Of a DNA stretch of 64,000 nt, positions 10,730-20,331 are shown piece after piece. Origin of the DNA: Haemonchus contortus. Taxonomy: Eukaryota > Nematoda > Chromadorea > Rhabditida > Trichostrongylidae. Both the position numbers and the translations under genes were made by a program. A model generated the notes under the pieces. It searched no databases. It worked only from the letters and a program-made list of their open reading frames with translations, and was not told the DNA's origin. The DNA is taken from assembly GCA_000469685.2 (NCBI GenBank), contig LS997564.1:5854591-5918590 (forward strand), given 5' to 3'. Every line of letters begins with the position of its first letter. Positions within the stretch are counted from its first letter, which is position 1.

Positions 10730-11765
10730 AATGTATAAATTTTTGATCTTAGCTCCGCCCCTCTCTTTGCAAACTCCACCCACTCCAGACTTCGAACCAC
10801 ATTACTTTTATTACCTCCAGACAGCTTTTTCCCTCGTTCTAAAACGCATCTGAGGAGACTTTATAATTTTAATGTGAGCCCTGAACACTTCAGTGCCAAT
10901 CCCGCCCAGTTCTGGAATCTGACCACATTTGTTCTACTATATCATTCCACTTTTTTCCCGCATCTCAGAACGTTTCCGAATAGAGTTATAAATTTTTAAT
11001 CTAAGCTCCGCCCACTTTGGTGCCAGCCCCGCCCATTTCTGGTACTTGACCACATTTGTTCTTTTACACCTTAATACCTTTTTGCCGCATCCCAGAACGT
11101 TTTTGAAAAGAGTTATAAATTTTTTTGTCTAAGCTCCGCCCACTTTGGTGCCAGCCCCGCCCATTTCTGGTACTTGACCACATTTGTTCTTTTACACCTT
11201 AATACCTTTTTGCCGCATCCCAGAACGTTTCTGAGTAGAGTTATAAATTTTTGCTCTAAGCCCCGCCGACTTTAGCGCCAACCCCGCCCACTTCTGGAAT
11301 TTGACCACATTTGTTCTTTTACACCTTAATACCTTTTTGCCGCATCCCAGAACGTTTCTGAGTAGAGTTATAAATTTTTGATCTAAGCCCCGCCCACTTT
11401 AGCGCCAACCCCGCCCACTTCTGGATTTTGACCACATTTGTTCTTTTACACTTTAATACCTTTTTGCCGCATCCCAGAACGTTTTTGAAAAGAGTTATAA
11501 ATTTTTTTCTAAGCTCCGCCCACTTTGGTGCCAGCCCCGCCCATTTCTGGTACTTGACCACATTTGTTCTTTTACACCTTAATACCTTTTTGCCGCATCC
11601 CAGAACGTTTTTGAAAAGAGTTATAAATTTTTTGTCTAAGCTCCGCCCACTTTGGTGCCAGCCCCGCCCACTTCTGGGACTTGACCACATTTGTTCTTTT
11701 CCACCTTAATACCTTTTTGCCGCATCCCAGAACGTTTACGAACAAAGTTACACTCATTTTTTAAA
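10730..11765. repeat. 127-bp tandem array, about eight copies
   Basis: The phrase GAGTTATAAATTTTT recurs at 10983, 11110, 11238, 11365, 11492 and 11618, with degraded copies at about 10732, 10859 and 11745, so the period is 126-128 bp. Each unit carries CCGCCCACTTTGG, CCCCGCCCA, TGACCACATTTGTTCTTTTA and TTTTTGCCGCATCCCAGAAC. The central copies are most alike and the edges more diverged. The open frames across it on both strands are a by-product of the period. Confidence 0.9.
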
Positions 11766-12200
11766 AGTAGCTTTCATCTTAACGCACGCCCCGCCCACCG
11801 TGGGCGGGGCTTCGCTAAGCTTACGCATGCCCAGCACGCATAAGGCCTTGCTCACTCTTTTTATTTTTTTTTCCTGGCCTCTGCGCCTTAATTGAATCGA
11901 GTTATGAACACATCTAAAAAGTACCGCCCATTTTGAGAAAGCTCCGCCCACAGCGCGCGGGTCTCCACCATCTGGTTTCTTGACCCAATCCCCACCTTTG
12001 AACATTTTTCCCCGGTGTCTGGACTTTTTCGAAGCAAAAATAAGATGTTTGACTGTTGGCACCGCCCATCCCGGCGCTTGCCCCGCCCCCCGTGGGCGGA
12101 GCTCCGCAGAGCTCGTATGTGCTCTATTAATTTTGTCTTGGGCTCCACCCATCCCGAACTTGTCCCGACCTCTAGAGGTGATTTTTCAGGTAAAACCGGA
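11766..12200. repeat. CCGCCCAC-rich edge of the tandem array
   Basis: Related GC-box-like words (CCCCGCCCACCGTGGGCGGG, CTCCGCCCACAGCG) continue without the 127-bp period. Some form short palindromes. This looks like older, decayed array or a composite repeat. Confidence 0.5.
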
Positions 12201-12209
12201 TTGTGTGAC

Positions 12210-12272
12210 ATACAAACAAACAAACAAACATACATACATACATACATACATACATACATACAGACAGACACA
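12210..12272. repeat. CAAA/CATA/CAGA tetranucleotide microsatellite
   Basis: A run of CAAA units passes into about ten CATA units, then CAGA units. Confidence 0.95.
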
Positions 12273-12751
12273 CCAAACTTGTGGATTATATATAGTAAGG
12301 ATTGTTGATCCGAATAGAAGCTTTTCTTGCTATTCGGTGTCGGTATCCTTTATATTCAAACTTCTTTGCTATGGTCAAATTGGTTCCATTCCCAGTCATC
12401 TTTTTTTGTTCTGTCTACTTCTATTTTCTATTGCGGTTGCACTTCCTTTTCCATCTTACCTCTGACTTGGAAATCTCTTTGATAGCACCGCGTTCATCCG
12501 ATGACTCTCGAAATTCTCGACAGCCACCGCATATGTGCTTGCTGGACGAGTAAATGTTGTTAGGTGATGGCTTAATTAAGTGAAAAGTCAGAGGACTTCT
12601 TGTCTTGATTGTTACACGTCTCTTCCATTAGATCCTGAAATAACTCGTCGTATGCATTGCCTCGTTTGTGGATCAACTGGGAAGGAGCGTACTTGTATCC
12701 TGAGGGACATTACAAAAAAACCGGTTTCATAAAAGAACAACTATAAAATTG

Positions 12752-12773
12752 GGTTTAATCACCCAAGCCTGAG
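12752..12773 (+). other. Fossil SL1 spliced-leader sequence
   Basis: GGTTTAATCACCCAAGCC followed by TGAG matches the 22-nt nematode SL1 at 19 of 22 positions. It lies 47 nt upstream of the REEP retrocopy ATG, in the sense orientation. It is not an SL RNA gene, because SL1 is not followed here by a donor (GT then the snRNA body). Confidence 0.7.
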
Positions 12774-13540
12774 GTTCGAAGTTGTCTAAGGCCTGGGCCT
12801 GATGGCAGTGCTCCGTCAGTATGTCGGTATTACTGTCCCGGGCAATCACATTGACAGCAGGCAAATTGTATCCTGCTTACAGAAGTTATAATCGAAGAAT
12901 GCGTTAAATGGATGATGTATTGGATTGTTTTTGTAATGCACACTTTGATATTATAGAAGCGCTAGCCGATATTTTCATCCCATTTGGGTTTACATTTTAT
13001 TATCAACTGAAGATCGTTTTGGTCTTGTGGTTGCTGAGTCCATGGACAAAAGGCGCATCCATATTATACCAAAAGTGGATTCATCCTACGCTCTCCAAGC
13101 ATGAGGAAGATATCGTTCATGCTGTTGGAGCAAGCAAAATTCCGAAAGTTAAAGCCAACTTGTACGGTTGGGCAGTCGCATCCTGTGGTGCGCACGCGAC
13201 ATTGTAGCTGAAGAGCTGAAGCAGCTCTGCGTGGTCAGACCTTACTATTATAGTATACCAATTGTAGAGATCATTTAGTCCTGGTGATGTTAATCGAAAA
13301 CGGTCGAACGAGCATCGGAAACTTATTCAAGTGGAAGGAATCGAAGAAATCGACGATGAAGATGGCGAACACGACAGATCAGCTGGACAACGCCATCACT
13401 CAGGAGGTGAGGAACCCACATGCCGTCTTAAGACTCGTTCAAGATCACGTTTCCTGGAAGCCGGAGCGAATAAATTCATTACGATGTCACGGAGGAGTCA
13501 ACGTCGGCATATGTGGACATCAAGATACATCTTTTTCTGA
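12752..13540 (+). pseudogene. Processed pseudogene of a REEP (TB2/DP1/HVA22) family gene with SL1 leader
   Basis: ATG at 12821 begins MSVLLSRAITLTAGKLYPAY, the N-terminus of a REEP/TB2-DP1 endoplasmic-reticulum shaping protein. After a deletion and frame change come [14 protein letters not shown], then EALADIF and [20 protein letters not shown], then [11 protein letters not shown]. Later, in another frame, comes [13 protein letters not shown], and finally a C-terminal tail with VEGIEEIDDED and RLKTRSRSRF ending at 13540. The whole protein is collinear without introns but crosses at least three frame changes. That marks a processed retrocopy that has decayed. A 22-nt match to the nematode SL1 leader (three mismatches) lies at 12752-12773, just 5' of the coding start, as expected if the copied mRNA was trans-spliced. 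No clear poly-A tract or target duplication was found. Confidence 0.8.
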
Positions 13541-13959
13541 CGTCATGCTATTCCTTCCTGTTTCTGCTTCGGTCGGGTCGAAGTAGTCCGGCTCATTCAT
13601 GTCGCACCTCACATAAAATGAGATTTCCGGGTACCATTTGAGACCTACTATGGTCGACTCCAATTCCTTCCACAGTTGATCGTATTGAAACCTTACGCAT
13701 CGTCGCTGTGCCAGAGGTTCTAGCGCAGCTCAATCTTTGTGAACAGATCTATTATTCAGGTACATGCTCGCACAATCATGTTATTTTTCTCATATCTTGT
13801 CAAATTTTTTCTTAAGCTAGTACCCAGTATAATTTTTCTTTCTTCTCAGATTTTTTCATGTCTCTAGCGTAATTATATGCATGAAATATTGGGGCATCCC
13901 TGATCGTATATGGTTCCCATTCTCGTCTAACCGAATGATTCGCTTCGCAGTTTGGTTTT

Positions 13960-14700
13960 CATTGCTCGTATCGCATTCGTATTCTCTTCTTCACTTCCTT
14001 ATAGCCTAGCATCGGCTTGATCCACGTTAGTCGAGACTTGACTCTGCTTTTTGTTTTGATATTCTATATTTGCTTTATACTGTTGACATGCAGTGCTTTT
14101 AGTTTGGTGTCTTCCCGAACTCACCTCTTAGCTATTTCATGCGGTATTTTATTTTTCTCTTTTTTCATAATTAGTTTAATTGTTTGTCACTCTTTCCTGA
14201 TAGTTACTTCCAATTTCTCAGTCTGTAGATTAGTTTGAAATTAATCGCATTGATTTTGTTATGCTCACTGCACAGTAAATACCCAAATTTTACGGTTGTC
14301 CTTCTATAAAACCGCTTTTTTTATGATGTCCCTTAAAACGCTCCTTCCCTCTGTTAGGCGGAGGGCATTCCCGATCTGTTAGTTTGTGTGCATGGCGATG
14401 ATTAGTTTTGTTTGTCGTACTTTCCTAATAGCCAGATTTACTTCCAATTTCTCAGTCTGTAGTTTGGATCCCAGTTTGAAATTAATCGCACTGGTTTTGT
14501 TATGCTCACTGCACAGTAAATAACCCCGGTTCCTTGAGCGCCACGACTAAATTCTAGCCGCTCCTGACCATCGATCGCTCCCAATCATCGAATAATGCGA
14601 TTAAGTGATTGCAAGTTCAATAAATAGAGTCGTTTCTCTGTTAGGTGGTGAGCATCTCTAATGCGTTAGTACTTGTGCATGGCCATGATTACCATAATTT
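13960..14700. repeat. Imperfect tandem duplication, about 230-290 bp
   Basis: 14181-14280 and 14409-14521 share TTACTTCCAATTTCTCAGTC, GTTTGAAATTAATCGCA and TTTTGTTATGCTCACTGCAC. The neighbouring segments 14350-14405 and 14636-14692 share CTGTTAGG(C/T)GG and GTGCATGG(C/T)...ATGATTA. Together they make an alternating repeat with no coding content. Confidence 0.75.
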
Positions 14701-14898
14701 CAATCTATTTCGTCGAGGGTCTTTTTAAGTAATCAATAAATAATCAATAATAGTGTTTGTTGTTTTTCCAAGCTTCTTGAGCATGCTACACAAAACTAAC
14801 CTCTCATTCCGTGTAAGAGTTCTCATTACTGAATACATTCATACCTCTAACTGATCACAAATTTGTCTTTATCAATTTGGTAACTTTCACCCTTTCAG

Positions 14899-15174
14899 TG
14901 AACTGCTACCCAATAAACGGCAATGGTCGTGGTTCCTCCTCCGGCATACACGTGAAGCACCAGTGGTATCGTTTGAATCTGGTAATGGGCGGCTGTTCGA
15001 CGGCGGCGAATTCCAACTTGGAAAAAAGTAGGCTTGAAGGAAAGGTATGCTTAAACCTTTTAACATGCATGAAACTCTAGAATAACTCGTCCAATTTTTC
15101 AGGTGATGCCTCGAAGCCTCGGTCTTCCAGTGTCGGACGATGGACGACATTTTTTTTGTTGTGTACTGAGGTGA
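14899..15174 (+). CDS. Candidate 3' exons of unrecognised gene
   Basis: Exon 14899-15044 follows CACCCTTTCAG and ends at AAAG|GTATGC. A 58-nt intron ends in CAATTTTTCAG and the next exon opens at 15103. In one consistent frame the product includes NCYPINGNGRGSSSG, HVKHQWYRLNLVMGG and VMPRSLGLPVSDDGRHFF before TGA at 15172-15174. Both splice sites are good and intron size is normal for nematodes, but the protein is not recognised and no further upstream exon was found. Confidence 0.35.
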
Positions 15175-15209
15175 CTGGTAGAGTAAGACGCTCTGGGATG
15201 GCACCCTTT

Positions 15210-15375
15210 AGGGAGGGGAGGGGGTGGAGAGGGGTTGGTGAGGGAAATTAAGGGGGTCTCGCTACAATTACTATTCTTAGTGTTCTTGATTGATAGTACA
15301 TACCAGGGGTGGGGTCATAGTAATCTTTTTGGTTGGTAAAACGTATTGGGTGGGTGGGGGGTGGGTGAGATGTTA
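15210..15375 (+). repeat. G-rich tracts with quadruplex potential
   Basis: Several runs of three to six G close together (15211-15240 and about 15350-15368). Low-complexity spacer. Confidence 0.5.
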
Positions 15376-15785
15376 TAGATACTACTTTTGGTTTTGGTAC
15401 TTAATGGGTCTTGCTGTTCATTAATCAGTCGCGGCTGTTTACGTAGTCATCACTAAACCTAAAACTTTTTGTTGTTGTCCATTAATTTGGGTCCAGTTAC
15501 GCGGAATCGCTATCGTGATCACTAATCATCTAGTTGTATTCGAGGGAACGTTTACTATTCTCGCTAGAAATATTCGTTGTTCTTAACTTATACCCATCAA
15601 TTTTTCGGATGGTTTTTGGCTGTCGTAGGCAAAAAAAGTTGTATCAAGTGTAAAAAATGTTTCATTTCGGGGACAAATTTTCTCCATCAAATCTTTTTGC
15701 ACTGTTCCATTTCGGGGACTGGGGTAGTCTCTATTCTTACCCACCATCTCCTGAGCGTCCATATTTTATCAGTCACTTCGATATC

Positions 15786-16606
15786 CCACCCTAAGTTTTC
15801 CCTAACGGTACAGAAGGCGTGTCCTTCTGAAGAATTCGACCCTTCCGCGATGAATCCCTGCGCATTGTTCCCCACCGATGGCCTCTCGACTCGTCGATGT
15901 TCTCCAGCGTCCACAGAGGTTGACGAGTTTTGTGTGCCGGTAGCCCCCCTCCGAACTGCTGTCTCATTCTCCCAATGTAATCAATGACGGCCCACTGATG
16001 GAATGCACCCCGCCGGCTGCACCCCCGGAGCAACGGCTCTGGAAGGGAGCACGCCGCATCGTCTATAAATGCAATCTGGCTCTGTAAAAAGCCGTTGAGA
16101 TCGGTTTTTTGTCTATCATGGTCATGTAGGTCATTCGATGTCGATTTGTATTGGATCAGGAAGACCACGAACGCTAGATGTCGACTTCTCAAACTACCGA
16201 GAAGGAGAGTAGATGGAGATTCCTAGCTGAGGCCTTCTACGTAATTTTTTCTGAGGATTCATTATCAATGGCAAGTTCTGAGCTGTTTAGACGGCCGATA
16301 GTGGCTGCATACCGGTTGAGATCGTCCCATTCGAAGTTCGACATGACAACCATTACGTTGACTGCTCGCTCAAACTTCATGATTTCACAGATTCATGCTG
16401 CCGATTTGCTTTTAGTCAGCTTTCCAGTGTTTGATCTCTCAGACGCTTCGCCTAAGCGTCCGGAACACCACGTCAACCCAATTTCAACTGCAAACTCTAA
16501 TTCTGGACGATTGAGGTCTTCGAGAATTCATGAGAAATTAAGCGATGTGACATTAAGCGAGACATCGATGAAGAAGTGAGTTGCTTCGTTTTCGTCTCCA
16601 TTTCTT
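15786..16606 (-). repeat. Left arm of a 0.8-kb inverted duplication
   Basis: The segment is an inverted copy of 19545-20331, matching from CCCACCCTAAGTTTTC at the outer end to CTCCATTTCTT at the inner end, with high identity and several indels. Each arm carries two head-to-head frames sharing a start region (here 16192-15791 reverse and 16178-16579 forward). The reverse frame (HLAFVVFLIQYKSTSNDLHD, LPEPLLRGCSRRGAFHQWAV) and the forward frame (TARSNFMISQIHAADLLLVS) are conserved in both arms. A donor-like GAAGAA|GTGAGT lies near 16575. Protein family not recognised. Confidence 0.85.
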
Positions 16607-16867
16607 TATTTTATGTCGTCATTGTTAATTGTTGCCATTACGATTTTTCATCGAATAATCCATTCAAAGAATATCTAATCGCTACTGATTTCGCTTACCT
16701 AGTGAGCTGAGTTTTTGGAAAATATTCAATACTAATTCTATATAAAAGCTGAAGAAAATTTACAAATTTCTAACTGATTGGTGGGATTTGCGCAACAGTA
16801 GTCTGTAATTTACAACAGACAGCAGGAGTCTTGCTAACATTGCTCAAAGTTCCTCCTTATCATGTCT

Positions 16868-17412
16868 GTTCTTGAGATGAAAGAGTTGTTCGGGCAGTTT
16901 GGATCATATAAACAATCAATAGTCGAGGTGCTCGGGCGATGGGGTATGTTCCTTGGAGTGCTGCGAATAGAATGGGCCAATTCTAACGTCGACTCTTCTT
17001 TGGGTATCATCGTCGCGGCAGTGGCGGAGAACGTTGTCTAAATCGAGGAACGAATACAAGGAACAGTTGGGTTCCCGGAAGTGACCAGAACGGAAGGATT
17101 GGCGACATCGTAGTTCTAGTTACTTGATATCTTCAAATGGGCTCATTGAGCTGTCGTAGTCGTAACAAGAAAGTTTTCAATCTGCTAGTTTTTGAGATAG
17201 AGAGTTTGTTCTGGCAATTTCGGTCGTCAAAATAATCAATAGGCAAAGTGCTCAATCGATGGAAGATGTTCCTTGAAGTACTGCGGATGGATTGGAGACG
17301 GTTGCACTGTCTGCTCTTCCTTGGTGGCATCGTCGTCGCAGTAGAAACTGAGAACGTTGTCCACTCTGAACGAATACAAAGAACAATTGGATTTTTTGAA
17401 AGCCACTAGAAA
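16868..17412 (-). repeat. Tandem duplication (about 320 bp) of an exon-like segment
   Basis: 16868-17098 and 17188-17412 align throughout: GGATCATATAAACAATCAAT against GGTCGTCAAAATAATCAAT, ATGTTCC near the middle, AACGAATACAA near the end. On the reverse strand both copies encode related peptides (NCSLYSF, DNVL, DD.T, KEH.PS.EH..Y), each broken by stops. It is probably debris of a duplicated exon or an unknown element. Confidence 0.6.
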
Positions 17413-17439
17413 TTCCCCTGCTTAGTCTTCATCCCGTAC

Positions 17440-18480
17440 CGTCGCAGGGTCCGCCATTGTTGTTAGTCGTTCTTCCTCCTATCTACAGTATTCACTGACA
17501 CTACTTCGTACTATCGTAGACGTCGTTCTCTCGTCTTCATCTGGACAGGAGCTATTCCCATGAACGCTTTGCTTTGGCGTCTTCGTTGTTAATCCGGTCC
17601 AGTCGCGTCGAACCACTAGTCAATCTGAGCATCTTCACTTCGGCGGAGTGACAGTTGCCCTTCACGATTACCACTTATGGGTCAGCACTCTCTGCCGTAG
17701 GTCATTGTGGACCTCACTACTGTCCTGCTCGCCTTTCCCTCAAGCGTACTAGATCACTGATCGCAGAGGATTACATGGAACTCCCTCCACTTCACCCATT
17801 TCGCGTTTATTCCGTCTTTTTCAGACTGGTTCACACCCGATTAGCGGCTAGGCCTGGTTCTTTCGAAACGTGACGAACGAAAGGAGTGCTGGCGTCACCA
17901 TGATTATCGTTCATTGGCGGTTCATGACGGACTGTTGAATTTAGTTCATACCTCCATAGGCTATATGAGGGGACGAGCTGTTTAGACGAACGTCGATATC
18001 TGCTGTAGTAGTAGCCAGATCAGTACTTGAAAATCTGATGAGGTACGAATATGACAACGACGAGGGAGGAGATTTCGTGGGAGCGGGTAAGGTCTTCATT
18101 GTAAGTTTTCGTGGTAGTCGATGTTCGCTTTGTGGAGGCGTGCTCGAATCATGAATTATCATCATACTCAAACGATGGAAGTAAAAGACAGCCCGGGAAA
18201 TTACGATTTAGCCGTTATTGCTGGGGATGTGAACGTGAAGACGACAACGGGAGGTCGGGGGTTCCAAGCTTGGAGTAATCAAACGATAATCTGAATAGAC
18301 CCAATCGAGTTGGACTACGTCTTGCAGGGACAACTAGTCCAGAATGGCGTCAGTGCAGGCAACTCCTAGAAAACATAGCTGTCTCACCTATTCTTACTTG
18401 CGATTGAGGGCTGGTTGTTCAACTTTTTCATCTCGAGAATCGACATGATAGAGGGACCTAAAATGTGAACATAGAGAAGA
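17440..18480 (+). mobile_element. Degraded LINE fragment with endonuclease (APE-type) remnants
   Basis: In the forward strand near 18200-18240 the peptide AVIAGDVNVK corresponds to the GDFNAK motif of LINE AP-endonucleases. About 18305-18330 gives ELDYVLQ, matching the IDHIL/IDYVL motif of the same domain. Stops break the frame between them. The 5' part (17440-17870) is shared with 31010-31850: both have CGCAGGGTCCGC and CTTCATCTGGACAGGAGC. Confidence 0.55.
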
Positions 18481-19544
18481 TAAAATTAGTTTGGAGCGCA
18501 TAGTCACCCTTAATGGGCCAGCAGGAGCAGAGCTTTCGACAATTAAGAATTAGGACTATCAAATGTAAACTCACCTTTTAGAACAGCTATAAGCGTGTAA
18601 AATATTCTGAAGATGGCTCTCTCGGGGCTATAGCTTCTTCGATCTAATATCAACCCTTCTCGGGTTCTGGAGTATGCATTACCCGCGGGCGAGCCTAGAA
18701 TATTAACAGGAACGAGCTCACTTCGACCCTGTCGTCTTACAGGTAGCGGTGTTCCATGTCTTGGGTGTCCACCTTGAAGGGGTCGTCTTCAATTTCATGA
18801 TTACCTGATCAAATCTTGTCCCAGGGACCCCGGCTTTAATCGACCTTTGATGCTTTGTGTTCTTTTACCTGGCTTTTTTTAGCTGACTCCTGATCGCTCT
18901 GTGTACTTTGCTGCCTTTCTGCTTGAAATCGCTGTTTAATCGGCGTTCAAATTGTTCCCTTCATTTATGGGAGGGGCCACGTTTGACTGCTTCCATGCGT
19001 GTGCTGCTACGCACATCGCAAATATAGGGTGCACGGCGTTCTTTCGGTGAAATTATAATAAACACCTCTTGGTGCAGTACGGTCGTGTGCGTTGCTTTCG
19101 GAAAACTTCGTTCCGCGATGCGCTCTCACTACGAAACGGAGTATTAACCTTCGAATTTATAATGCCATTCTGCGAAATCAAACCTGTTTATCCACTTTCT
19201 TTCCATCTTCCCTTAGCGGTCTCCATGGAATAAGAGCATTATTTACAATAGCATTTACTCGCGGAAATTAGCTGAGCGATACCCCTGATTTTCGCACATA
19301 TCCCTTCGTTCATGTTGTCGAAGGAGGTGGGAGCGCTTGAGTTTGAATCCAACTTGTTGAGATTTGACGGGAAAACCTTTACAGCTATGTTAGCGCGTTT
19401 TCTGCTGTCTATTCGAGCATTATTGAAAATTTTCCAACGACTCAGCTTACTATGAAGCAAAATCGATACCGAGCAGGTATTTTGTAAATGGATTATTCGA
19501 TAAGTAATCGTAATGACAGTGATGCACAGTGACCACACTTGCTG
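18481..19544. other. Spacer inside the inverted duplication; no gene seen
   Basis: Only short frames are present, with no repeat or RNA gene recognised. Confidence 0.35.
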
Positions 19545-20331
19545 AAGAAATGGAGACGAGAACGAAGCAACTCACTTCTTCATCGATGTTCTGCTTGATT
19601 ACTCGTGAATTCTCGAAGAACTCAATCGTCCAGAAGCAGAAGTCGCAGTTGATATCTGATTGACGTGGTGTTCCGGACGCTTAGGCGAAGCGTCTGAGAG
19701 ATCAAACACTGGAAAGCTGACTAAAAGCAAATCGGCAGCATGAATCTGTGAAATCATGAAGTTTGAGCGAGCAGTCAACGTAATAATTGTCATGTCAAAC
19801 TTCGAATGGGACGATCTCGACCGGTATGCAACCACTATCGGCCGCCTAAACAGCTCAGAACTTGCCATTGATAATGAATCCTCAGAAAAAGTTACGTAGA
19901 AGGCTTTAGCTAGGAATCCCCATCTACTCTCCTTCTCGGTAGTTTGAGAAGTCGACATCTAGCGTTCGTGGTCTTCCATATCCAATACAAATCGACATCG
20001 AATGACCTACATGACCATGATAGACACAAAACCGATCTCAACCGCTTTTTACAGAGCCAGATTGCATTTATAGACGATGCGGCGTACTCCCTTCCAGAGC
20101 CGTTACTACGGGAGTGCAGTCGGCGGGGTGCATTCCATCAGTGGGCCGTCATTGATTACACTGGGAGAATGAGACAGCAGGTCGAAGGGGAGCTACCGGC
20201 ACACAAGACTCGTCAACCTCTGTGGACGCTGGAGAACATCGACGAGTCGAGAGGCCATCGGTGGGGAACCGAATATAGCGCGCGTGCGCGAGCGTGGGGG
20301 GAAAGTGTAGGAGAAAACTTAGGGTGGGAAC
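19545..20331 (+). repeat. Right arm of the inverted duplication
   Basis: This is the inverted partner of 15786-16606. It retains the same two divergent frames (19944-20360 forward, 19958-19599 reverse). Compared with the left arm it has an early stop after RIHE and a different outer junction (GC-rich alternating CG near 20280). Outside the arms the flanks are unrelated. Confidence 0.85.

Noticed and set aside
11319..12152. Repetitive frames with GCGKKVLRCKRTNVV
   Set aside because: They come from the 127-bp tandem array; the period shifts frame between units and no start or splice logic fits.
12752..12860. SL RNA gene
   Set aside because: The leader match is not followed by a donor and Sm-site snRNA body; the REEP coding start follows instead.
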